Assembly (NCBI GenBank): GCA_009741485.1
Contig: CM019227.1
Location: 15,059,507-15,123,506, forward strand
Length of the DNA: 64,000 nt
Origin: Malurus cyaneus samueli
Taxonomy: Eukaryota; Chordata; Aves; Passeriformes; Maluridae
Direction: 5' to 3'
A model generated the notes under the pieces. That model did no database searches. It had not been told where the DNA came from and was given only the letters and a program-made list of their open reading frames with translations. The translations under genes and the position numbers were made by a program. Shown here piece after piece: positions 26,601-38,500 of this stretch. Every line of letters begins with the position of its first letter. Position 1 is the stretch's first letter.

Positions 26601-29600
26601 CTTTGATAAATATGAAACTAAACCCAGCTATGGAGCAAATAAACAAACACACACACAAAAAAATCAGAAGTTATTCTCCATTGGGAGTGTTTCTCCTGGT
26701 CCACAACTAATTTGCTTTCTGTTGCAGAACAGCGATGGAAGATCCTTGTTCATATCTCATTGTCCATCCTAATTTATTTTAAATAAGATTCTCTCATCCT
26801 GGTTATTTCTGTAGTATTAGCTAGTTTTTAATACAGTTATCACTGCCTCAAGAGTCACATCCTGTGTATCACAGCTGCCAAAATGAGTGAAACATCCCTG
26901 TTTGCCATTCTTTGGTGAAACAAATGAATTGACTTTGGGAAAAAAAAAATCCTTTCTTCCAAAGCAGATTTGGTTAAACTGAAGGAAAAATTCTGAAAAA
27001 GGTTTTGAAACACCCAGAAGAGTTTTACTGGCACAGGTCCTGTGATCATTTTCGGACGTGGTGCTCATCGGTGCTTCTGAACAAGGGCTAAACAGGTGGG
27101 TGAGCCCCAAAATAGTGACTAATGCAGAAAGGAGGTGAAAGAAATAGATAAAAGTTTGCTTTCTGTTTTGCTGCAGCCAGCCCAGAGGGACAGCAGAGGG
27201 AAGGAGGTGCTGCTGTGCAATTGTTCAGCTGCCATCCCCATCCCAGGGATTCCCTGGAACGCTCCTCACACAGCACAGTGCCTGCCACAGGGCACCAGCA
27301 GCAGTGTCCAAAGCATTTCTCACATTTAACATTGATATTCTGAGATTCCTGCCTGCCTGCTGCAAGGATGGACCCCGGGCAGAGCTCTGCACAGACAGGT
27401 GAGCCTGGGGTGCAAGGCATTTCACTTGCTGATTATTTCCACCGCTAATATTTTTCCTCTTGAGCAAAATTCAAACAATTCAGCCCTGACACGTTTTTTT
27501 AAAATGCAGCAGTGGAGAGAACCATTCCTGTCTGTGGGGCATCCTCTGCCGTGCCTGTCATGATCATGCATGTGAACATGAATTGTGGAAATAGCAAATA
27601 ACAATTGTGTCAATTGTTCGTGAAATAATTTGTTCTGACCCATGAAAAGATGAACTTCAGTTTCCAATGGTGTCAGACTCCTTTTTGCAAAAATAGGAGA
27701 CCTGGGTTTTTGTTTGCTTGTTTCTTAAAGATAAAATTCTGGATATATTTAAAGTTTGTACATATATATATATGCATATATAAACATATACATGTGTGCA
27801 CACACACAAAACCACCTCCCTAATCTAATATCTATATATCAATCATACTTGAATCTATTTTCCAGAAAGATTTCTCCTCCTTCTGTAGCCCTGCATATAT
27901 CACAGTTCATTTTGGCAGTTTTCATAAAGTCCTGCACTTTAATGCATGCAAAGAGGGTCCTGACTAATTCCTTCCCTGATGAAGTTTTGTTGGATGTACA
28001 GGAGAAGTTTTGTCACTTTAGGCTGTGTTTAGGGATGTGCTGAGCACTGGAGAGGTCCAGGCTTACAAAGCACTCATCACATCCCCACATGAAATATCCC
28101 AAAACTCCCCAGGACAGAACCCTGACAAATACATCAGGAATATTCACGGTTATCATGCATCAGCTCCATAAAAATTGGAATGGAAAAAAAAAAAAAAACA
28201 GTATTTAAACATTAAAGCTAAAAAATACAGAATGCTTTAAGCACTAGATAGGGAAAAAACAGTTTGAAAAAGTTTTTTAAAAGGAAAACAAGGCATTTCC
28301 ACGTCTAGTGTTATAAACCTACAAATCCTGAACTGTAACTCTACAAATCAGTAAAATTCCCTCACCTCCTTGCTTTCAGCAAGGAAAGACACGATGTATT
28401 TTGTTTATTTTCTTCCTATGCATTTTTATTTTGTTTTGTCCCATTTTACCAATAAATTAATGATACTTTCCCAATAACAGCTGCTTGATTTATCCACCAG
28501 ACACAAGACAACTCTGTACAATTTGCCCCAGTGAAAGATTTTAGAAAGCACTTCAAATAAATACCAGTTACACAGAAGTGCTGCATTTTCACTGAGTGTA
28601 GCTCAAAATCAAAGTCTACAAATGTAAGTAATTTCATTATCTTTATATTAAAAAAATAAATATCATTAAAACATTAAACAACACATTATGAATTAATATT
28701 TAGATCAACAGCTCTGCATTCTAGGGCGTCAATGAAATCACTATTTCTGTAAATCAGTATTCTGCACACAAATAATTAAAATTTATTCAGATTGGCAAAG
28801 GCTGGAAAAGAAACACTTGGCTGTCCTAAAGAGGGGCTGAAAGAAAATGTTTTCACTAACCAGAACTGATTTTCAGGACATGCATATAGGAGATACATTA
28901 CAGGTAAAAAAAGGAGCAAAAGTTTAAAAATCTCAGTTCTTGTAATCTGGCTGAATGTTAAGTGACTGATAATACAGAGCAAAGATAGAGCCAGCCTTTT
29001 TATTCAGTTCTGAAATAAACCTGCAAAGGACAACCTAAAACTGAGAAAATGGAGTAAGTGCAATGAGGCCTTTAGAATAATTATGTGTTGTTAATTGAGG
29101 AATGTTAATCATGTCATATTAGGAGGGAGAGAGGGTTTAAATTGGTAAATTTAAATTCACTTAGGCTTATTCTCTTGTTGGAATGAACCAGATGATTAAT
29201 CCTTATATTCTTCAGGGATACAGAGAACATCAGCAATTAAATTAACAACTTAACAAAGTTATGCTCAGAGAGTTCAAAAATGAAAGACAGAATACACTTT
29301 AAATTTTTCACAAGTTGTTACCATTAATTATCTTTCTTATTGCTTCTGTCAATCTTTCCCTCATTACAGAAAACACACCCCGTCAGTATTCCACGGATCT
29401 CCTTTAATTTGCTGCAGCTCTGCAGCTCACGGAGGAACGTCATCTGAGCTTGGCAAAAGTCATAAATCTTGACTTTGTTGCATGCTCATTGCAAATAAAT
29501 CCTTCTGCTGTACCTTGTCCCTGTGCTCTGACTGCGATTGCTGACAGATTTTTGTTTCCTCAACAAACAGAGCGCCCATCAAAAGTTGCTAGCAGGTAAA

Positions 29601-32600
29601 GGAAGGCTTCTTAGCACATGAAGTGAAGTGTTCTTTTAGGAAAATATAAAATAAATACAGATATCGAACAGTTATTATGCAAAGTGCTGACCAGCAAAAG
29701 GAAGGGAAAGGGATTAATCTGCTTGTGAAACATTTCTAATTCTATAGATCATGGAAATTAAGAGGTGATTCCAGATCGATTCATGAAAAATTAGAAATCA
29801 CAAGGCATCACAGACTGACCATTTAAATCTTTGCTTAGAGGAGAAAACAACAGAGAAAATGGAGGATTTGGGGAATGTGTTTGGGATTCTTTCTCAAGCA
29901 GTTGCACTGGAACATGTGGAATCCTGTTATCATACTGGACTGCCTCGTATATTGAAGTGATTTCGAAAATGTTAATTGCTGGAAAGGAAACGTCCTGCCA
30001 AGCTGAATGCAAAAATCCATGCCCACGATACACGGGGAACTTGACATTGTTATCACGGGCATGCTGTTTCAAAATTATCAAAGTTTTAAAGCAAAATGTC
30101 ACATCCCTGAAGGGTGCCCTTACAACAAATTATTAACGAAGCTCTATTGATCCGTCACCACAGCAAAATCTCAATATAATCTCCCACTGGCATTTGCTGG
30201 AGCTGGAAAATGCATTACAGAGCCCCTCTACTAGACCACGAATTTTTATTATGCGCTATTGTGTTTGCAGGGCAGTCAATTTATCCAGGCATTACAAACT
30301 CCAGAGTGCTAAAGTGATTTCCTCTATTACTAGAGGTCCATCGTATTAAATTTAGTGAGGCACAATATCAGCCTTCAAATATTGCAGGGTTTAGAATTGA
30401 GATGCAGCTGAGCGCTAATGTTATTCAAGCTGACAGAATACACATGACATATTAAGCAGCAAATCATTTATTCATATTTGGGGCTGGTTTTGTTTTTACT
30501 GTTCAGCTTGTATGTTTCAGATTGCCCAGTATTTGCAAAATGTGCTCTGCTGCTGTGAAGTCCAAAGGAATGGATATTTCAGGACACTTATTATAGCACT
30601 GCAGATCAGAGAAATAGTGCCGTCAATGACCTGTGTATGCACAATACAAATACATGTAAATGAACAAATTACTCTGGCGCACAGCAAGTGTTTAGGTTGC
30701 AAATACTTTAACCCTTTAGAATGAGCAGTGGAAAATGGATCAGCATTTCAGGTATTTTGTTACAGTCAAATACAAAACCTTCATTTCTCAGGTAAGTTTC
30801 ATTTGTTTTGCTTTTTTTTTTTTTTTTTTTTTTTTTGCCTGATCATTTCTTTCCCTCCATTACTGAAATATTCAAGATTAGTGGATTTCTGAGCTTGTAG
30901 ATAGTTATTGTGAAAGCTAGTTCTTTGAAATATGCCTGAAATATGCACCTGGAAGAACTGATGAATCTGGAATAATCCAATTCTTGTGCCCTAATATTAA
31001 ATGATTGCTTACATCAATGGAAATCAGCTCTCTATATCTTTTGTCAATGGAAAAAAATATTCACGTGACAACTGAGAAGAGATATCCAGTCTTTTGCTTG
31101 CTTGAAATAATCAAAATGATACTCCGTGTGGTAAAAGTTGAAGCCATAAGGCTCTGATTAAAAACAAAAGAAAAATAAAATCTGCCTAATTCATAACAGA
31201 AAATAAAGCAGCTTCTGCCTTTCATAAATGACTTTCACGACTGGCAGTTCTGTGGTCTGATTGTGCAACTACTAAGCGCAAAAGATTTCCATTAAAATTG
31301 CTCTCGAGTGGATCTCTGGACAGATCCATCCTCAAACGGAAAACTCCAGGCAAGATCCCAGAATTTCTCTCGTGAACAATCCCCATCTTAATGTGCAGCG
31401 AAACACGCCAGCTTGGGAAGAAGGAAAGAAAACTCATTGACACATTTGTGCAACATTCCAAAAGTTCAGAGAATAATCTCCAAATGAAAGGATACAATTC
31501 CTCTCGCTTTTTCAATACCTTTCCTAGGGCACATCACACACCCTGGTTCGCTGGGAGGAAAATGCTGACACTGCTGCATCTCTTCGACTTTGGTATTTCA
31601 GTAGCTGATTTGCCCTAACAGCCACGTTGGATACTAAAACTGCCCAAACCAATCCTAACAGTTTAGCACGGGCTTTAATTGTCAAATTCCTACTAACACC
31701 TGTCCACAGAGAGACAGCAGTCTCAGAAGATATTGCTGACTTGAACTTCATTAAGGAGTTGGGGAGCAAATTTCTATCGGAAAGCTAAATTCAAGGCCTG
31801 AATTCTGTGTCTGCTTTCCCTCCCATGTCTCTTCTCTGCTCAATCTTCTCTTAGCTACTGCTACACTGGAATTGGTCTGCAAACGAACAAATAAGCAAAA
31901 GAGACTGGAAAGCTGAAAAAGAACCTTGAATATTTAAACTTGGGAGGCTGTCACCCTTTTGGTGTTAGACTACCAAGGTCTTGCAGCTTCGAAGCCCTTT
32001 CCTCAAAAGAAAATATTTGAACAGAAGGTTTGACACTCAAAATCTCAGTGTTCATTCACCAGCCAGAGTCTCCTCCTGTGTCACACAAAGAGATCAGATA
32101 TTCTGATTAATCTGAGAGTGAAAATGTTCTTGGCATTCAGAGAACTTCCCAACACATTCACCACTGAATCTTGGACCATGTGGGTCCCTGCACTGGCCTG
32201 TTAGGGAAGTTTCTTGTGTTCTGCAATCTCATCCGTCTCAGGTCAACAGGGTAGGCATATTTATCTGTTAATAGCACCAATATTTATCTGTTAATCCTTT
32301 AGTGTTCTGGTGCATTTTGTTCTCGATCGCATCATGATCTATGATTCCTATGTCAGCACGAGCTACTATTTTGAAGAAGTGTGAGGACTAATAACACAAC
32401 CTGCCATCATTTAATGAGTAGAGCTGATGGCACTCGCTTCTTTGATTCTGAAATGTTAATTAGCCCCACCAGTCTGACACTTGGTAATGAAATATTTATT
32501 TTCCTGGAGTACTACATGTACTTTAAGAATTACAAGTGAAATCAGATGTATTAGTGAATATAAAAATCACTATTCTAAACCACGTTGCAGGCCTACATAG

Positions 32601-34458
32601 GGAGAAACACAATATATTATTACAAAGAACTCCTTTATTCACATGGGTGAGTGCTATCCACTTGAGCACTTTGCATTTTGAATTTTGGAAGAGAGTCTCT
32701 GCTGTTTGCAAGAGTTCTGTTAAAACATTAAAAAAAAAAATCCACAAAGTTTTTTTGTGCATACTTTAATCCCAGCCTTACATTTCAGTTTAGAATTCAC
32801 CAAGGATATAAGCTAATTTGAAATATTTTTCCACCATTTGTTACCTGAGCTTCTCAGAGAGTGGTTCAGCATACCTGACCAAAAAAAAAATAAAAAATAA
32901 AACATAACTAGATATGAAATGCCAAAATCATGGAATTACATGTTGAACTCTAAAACAGCCAGTGAACACCTCTGAGAACTGAAAAGGATGGGAGAGATAA
33001 CCCAGCAGAATCTCAAAATCTGAGGAAGTAAAATGACTAGCAGGAAGGGGTGGGAGAATTGATTTGTTGGCTAAGAGCAGTGGAAAATGTGGAGCAAGGA
33101 TCAGGATTTCCCTCGTGCAGAAGGACCAGGGTAGGTGAGTGGGCACAGGTGAAGCCCTCGATTTAGCGTTTTTGTCTGAAATTCTTCCTGAACAGAGATG
33201 AGACAGATTTAAAGAAATCACTGATGAGCTTCTGCAGTTGTGATTTCCATAATGGGGTGCCAGGAATCAGCTTCTCATGTCATGTCAAGAATCTTTTGAC
33301 CAAAACATTCTGGTTTTTTAGGACAGCCACATGTTGGTTTCAAAAAAACCAGCAATTCACAGTAAAATAATCGGGGTGAAAACCAGGAGTAAGTGATACT
33401 GGACTGTGTTCATGTCACACTGAGAAATCATTCTCAGGCTCATCCTACTGTTCCTTGGCCTGGGGATTGTTTTCAGCACAATGCAATCGTAATTCAGTAA
33501 TAAACGTTAGGAAGCCACAGTAATTTCTACAAATAAGTAATAAGAAATAAGTCATTTTTTTGCAGCAGTGTTCTTTATAGTAAAGAAATGGTAATTCCTA
33601 TAGTTGCCCCATTTAAATTCCAACAAATTGTACTGTTAGAGACGATTCTGTTGAAGAGAAGCTCATCTGACAAGCAATGGCATATTACATGAAATAGCCC
33701 CAAATTAACAGAGCTATCAACATGTATAAAATCTATACAAAAACAAGATTCCCACACAGAAATTTTCCCATACAAATAACCCATTCCAACAGACCAGTCC
33801 TGATGTGGACGGGGGTTTGAATTGAACAAAGTCAGAGTAACAGGATTTGAAAGGACGGGGGAGAAGGGAGGTGAAGGGGACGTTAAAAAACACCAGAAAA
33901 TGTGTGTGTTAAATTTCTACAAGGGAGCCTGACTAAAATGTTGAGGCCATTAAATAATGTGCTTTAAAAAACAAAATGCAAAAAAGATTGACTGGATCAT
34001 ATTTAGCTTATTTGGCCTTGATAGCATTATTGAAATTTGTTCCCTAATAAGACGTGTCTCTACAGTATTGGAGTCACTTCACTTAGAAGATGATTGAATC
34101 ACATTACTTCAGCAGCATTCACAGAAAAAAGAATTCTTCAGTGTGAAAACACTGCTGAAAACATGAGTAAAATATTAATTCCTCCATGTCAACAGAATAA
34201 GACATGAACAGGGCTTGCCTCTCTCAAGCAGGAAAGATTCCAAAGTGAACATGTGGCTCACTTGTGTGTGGTTTTTAATAGCTAAGAGATAAATTTGACT
34301 TGTCTGTTTATAATTGCTTTTTATAAACCAATTTAAATAAAGAATTTGTTCACTGGCTGTGAACATCAATATTTGAAGTTAAAACAGGATTGTTTATCCT
34401 CGGTTTCACTGGGGTGGTTTACATTAATAGCATATGATAAACCTTCTGGAAATAAGAG
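23654..34458 (+). repeat. Large duplicated block, copy R1 (truncated)
   Basis: Noncoding DNA matching R2 from 38,650 to 49,208 in direct orientation, and F from about 21,190 down to 10,388 in reverse complement. It lacks the first 2.1 kb of the unit (the equivalent of 36,518-38,649), where alpha' sits instead. R1 and R2 agree against F at many sites, for example around 27,300-27,420 and 26,690-26,730. At about 23,690, however, R1 agrees with F while R2 differs. Differences from R2 are mainly single-base indels. I see no gene: frames of about 100 codons are broken in R2 or F. Confidence 0.95.
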
Positions 34459-36517
34459 AGTAAATGTTTAACACACTCTGAATAATGAAGGGTAAGGAAC
34501 AGAAGTGCACAAGGAACTTTTACAATTACAGCTCAGGATTCCTCACTTGTGAGCTGTAGGATGAGATGTTTTATTCCACCTCAGCTAGGCTTGTATGTAA
34601 ATTTATTAAATTAAATTACCTTCCTAGTCTTTACAAGACTTAATTCCACATCCCTCATTTGTCTCCAGCATATTTTTACTACAGCATTTTTAATTTTTTT
34701 TCGCGTTAGATCAGCTTTCTTCCCTCTTCTACTTGTCCCAGTAATCATCAGGAATTATCCAATGTACAAATCAAAATTTGCATCCTATTGATATCATTAT
34801 GTTCCTGCCCACAGAGTCATCAAGCATGCCCTGGCCAGATGTGCAGAAAAAAAAAACAAACAAAAACAAACAAAAAACAAAAAACCGAAAAAAAACAAAA
34901 AAACCCCAGAAAAAAACAGAAAGCCCTGACAAAAATCCCCATGCAGCAACAAAAAACAATAAAACAAAAGAAACAAAAAACAAGACACAAAAAAAACACA
35001 GCACATACAAAAAAAAAAAAACAAAAAAAAAACACCCCACCAAAACACTCTGATTCTGAATAACCCAATTCAAACAACTGCAACCAAGTCCTACCAGGAG
35101 AATAAAAATGACCCCTTTCTAAAGCAAGCTTTTAATTGCCTTTGAGCCACAGTGACCCCCACCAAAAATAAAGATTTTACAAATGGTCTCAGTTGGAATT
35201 TATTAATTTTCCTTATCTGAAAGGGTGGTGCCATCTACATCTACAACCAAAGCAGAGCAAAGCACAGACATTGTTATCAACAGCATCACCAAGGTGCTCC
35301 AGGAGCTCTGGCAGCAATTTGGGTTTGAAGAACATGAAGACAAAAAAATAAGTTCACCCTGTGGGTTGCTTTAGAGGCAGAACCTCAGGGATGTCAAGAG
35401 GACACGATTTCTTCACATTTAGCTGAAAAGGACAGTGACTGTTTTGATGTTAAAGATTCTCCTTTCATTTCAGCCTCTTGACCTCTCTCTCCTTCATTTT
35501 CCCTCCCTTTCAGTGACGTATTTTGTTTTTTCCTTCTTCCTGTGTTGTCCCTGTTGTCACTGGGATGTTGAATTTACCAGACAGGATTGGAGTGTGAAGG
35601 TACAAAGGGATGAGCAATCATGGCCATTGGGAGTGTCCCCCCACAAAACAAAGTTACCTCAATTTTCTCAGCATTTCCACTGGATAAAGAACATGAAAAT
35701 ATATAAAAATTACAACTGGGCTTTGCATTGATAATTAGGATTTTCTCATGGCTGAATACTGAATATCTGAAAGAAAAAGTGGTGCTATATTCCAATTACA
35801 GCTTAATGCAGAAGAATGGGATATACAGGGTGTCTTCCCATGTGCTGCAGTTTATCTCAGTTTTTTTTCTAGAAATTAATGGCATTGATTTGGGATGTTT
35901 TCTGAAAACTTGCAAGCTAAAAAATTACAATTGGTGAAAATAGTAAGGCACAACCAGCAACTTTTTCTCAAGTGTTTCAGCCACCTTACACATGAATTGA
36001 ATAAAACACATAAAAATTATATTTTGGTTTATGTTTTAAAAGTAGTCTGGTAATCTGTTCAGTACCCATAATGTGGTAAAAACGAGGTTGCTAATTTTTA
36101 AATCAACAGTACAAGTATTAGCACTGCAGTTACTCTTCAAACTGGTTGTATGAGTACCAATATATTAACCATTCCCTTATTCCAATGTATGTGTTTACCT
36201 ATGCTCACCCTTGGAGGGAAAAAAAGTTATCTGCACAACATTTCACCCTGAAGAATGTTAACAATTAAAAAATGTGGTTTTTTGAATAAAGGAAACATAC
36301 ATTTGTTTCAAAAATCCTGATTAAAACAAACCAAAACTCAAAAAATTGACCTCTGAATAAAAATTAAATCTTGAAATAAAAGAAATTAAATATTTAGTCT
36401 CATCAATTACCAGCTTTTAGCTTTGAAAAAGTCATTATTTCAATCAAATCACGTCTCACCAAACATAGCTTTGGTCTTCACGTACTGTTCCATAACAATG
36501 GATGCTCTGAAAAAGCT
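34459..36517 (+). repeat. S1 segment (first copy)
   Basis: About 2.06 kb directly repeated as S2 (49,209-51,243), following R1 just as S2 follows R2. It has no counterpart next to F. It contains the A-rich tract at about 34,849-35,034, which differs in length and make-up from that in S2. Small differences from S2 include 34,690-34,710, where S1 has 'tcgcg' and S2 a different AT-rich word. The segment ends at 'gctctgaaaaagct', after which S1 runs into R2 while S2 runs into unique DNA. That point is the tandem-duplication breakpoint. Confidence 0.95.
34849..35034 (+). repeat. A-rich (AAAAC) tract in S1
   Basis: Low-complexity A runs broken by C. The S2 equivalent is about 49,592-49,749, shorter and with longer pure A runs. 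Frames through it give Lys/Asn/Thr or Phe/Cys-rich strings and are not genes. Confidence 0.9.
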
Positions 36518-36665
36518 TGTTTGGTGGTTTGTATTTGAATGTTAAACACAGAGCTGCACCTCTGCTTGGCATAAACCTTTACAGACCAACATCAGAGCAT
36601 TATGTAATGATCCCAAAAGATACCCCAGTGTTGCCCTTTTTGGTTTGAACTCTCCCCAGTACCTC

Positions 36666-36990
36666 CATTATAAAAGAGAAAATTGAAGCTTTAATTTTGT
36701 TTTAAAGGAATTTAACATAGACACGGCCAAGGTTGTAAAACCAGAGTATAAAAGAGTGAAAAACAAACAAAACCATGGAAAAAAACCCAACAAAAACAAA
36801 ACCAAAAAAGCACACTATATCACAACTGAAAAAAACATTAGAAATTCCAAGTTTTCAAAGAAAGATATTTCATCTTGACATTGACATTGTGTTTTCTCTG
36901 AACTTTAATGAATCTCACTATTTCCAAACTTTAGTCAGAAGCAACACACAAACTGAGCTGCTCTCTTACATAGTTTTACAAATCATTCCC
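36666..36990 (+). repeat. Dispersed repeat element, copy in R2
   Basis: Matches the ends of 3,386-3,846 in direct orientation and 22,861-23,193 in inverted orientation. Imperfect direct repeats near 36,603-36,650 and 36,993-37,040 bracket it, both beginning with the words 'aaaagataccccag'. R1 lacks this part of the unit. Confidence 0.7.
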
Positions 36991-38286
36991 AAAATCCTAA
37001 AAGATACCCCAGAGTTTCCCTTTCTGATGTGAACTTTCCCTGCACAGAAAGGTGTGCCAGAAATGGGCAGTGTTTCCCTGAGTTTCCTCATCTGCTCTGT
37101 CTGTGAATAAAATCTGATCAACATCACCCTTCAGTCATCCCCTGCCAAGCACGGGGACAGAACATATGAGCAATTGTACCATGGTCCATCACATAAAAGT
37201 CTGTCCCCAAAGTCCATCCCCAAATCTGTCCAAAGCTTGGAAAGTTTGGAGAACGAGAAATAAGGCAATGATAAAATGGTGCTTCCCTGCCATGCTTTTA
37301 CCTCCACTGAACTGTTTCAATCACTTCTGCTTAAATAATGCATTATGTGCTTGTTTTCCATGTTTATCAAATGGATTTTGAGCTATTCAAGCTTTTGACA
37401 TCCACATTATTCTGTGGCAGTGAATTAGGCTGTTAAAAGTACGCAGTTTCTTTTAAAGGATGTGAACTTTCATATTTAAAGGTATGAACCTTGTCCCCTG
37501 CCTCTCAAAAGAAAAGCCTGTGGGCTGCTCTGCACGATCTGTTAAAGAGGAGACATCTGAAAACCACAGAGCATCTCCACCCTAATGAACTGTCTGAATC
37601 CAGGGCTACACCTCCAAAAGAACAAGCACTGCTCTTTCTTTTAAAAGGCAAACTAAAGGCTCCTAGCCTCAATTTTTACTCCTGAATTTACCACATTGAA
37701 TGCTCCTAATTCCTCTCTAAACTCTGGGGACAGAGCCTGGACCATCTTTATTTAGAGTGTTATCCAACACAACTGACACCATCCATCACTTGCACTATTG
37801 TGTGTTCTCAGCACCACAGTTCTGATTATTCATTGTCCAATGAATGCACCTGCCTAACTCTGGATTTTGCACATGAAAGCAAAAAAATCTAGACATCTAA
37901 AAACAGGTAATGTTTCTCTAGCATTCCTACTCCAAAGTATTTTGCTACTTTATAGTAACTCACCAGAGTATTCAATTACTCTGGTGCACATTTCATTTCC
38001 TCTCTGGTTAATTAACCTCGTGATACTGAAACACATTCATGCAGTGATATCATTAGTTTGGTTACTGAATTACATGTGATTAAAAAAAAAAAATCTGATT
38101 TTTCTTTGACATCATCTTGAGGTAATGCTGTTTTACAAATCTAGTTGCCCATTACAGTGAAAAATCCAGAAATTGTCATCCTCACAAAATTGCTGTTTCT
38201 TAATCTTGATGACTTAGACTGAAACTCTCACAAAAGTACAATAGAAGCTGGCAAAAAGCAGAGACAGAGTTCTAATACCTTAATTA

Positions 38287-38500
38287 GTAAAAAAACAAAA
38301 AACCCAAAAGAAACCAACCAAACAAACAAAAAAAAAACCACAAAACAAAACCAAAAACCCCCAAAAAACAACAAAAAACAAACAAAACCAACCGAAAAAA
38401 AACCCCAACAATAAAGAACCATAAAAATCCCAGCCCCCCAAACAAACAACCCCCAAAAAAACCAAATAAACAAAGCCTCAGAAACAAAACAAAAAACCCT
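38287..38500 (+). repeat. A-rich (AAAC) tract in R2
   Basis: Reverse-complement counterpart of the GTTT-rich tract at 21,350-21,553 in F. Simple sequence only. Confidence 0.85.

Noticed and set aside
34771..35083. Lys/Asn-rich and Phe/Cys-rich frames in A-rich tracts (also near 3.4, 21.4, 38.3, 49.6 and 63.5 kb)
   Set aside because: Products are direct translations of simple sequence in several overlapping frames.
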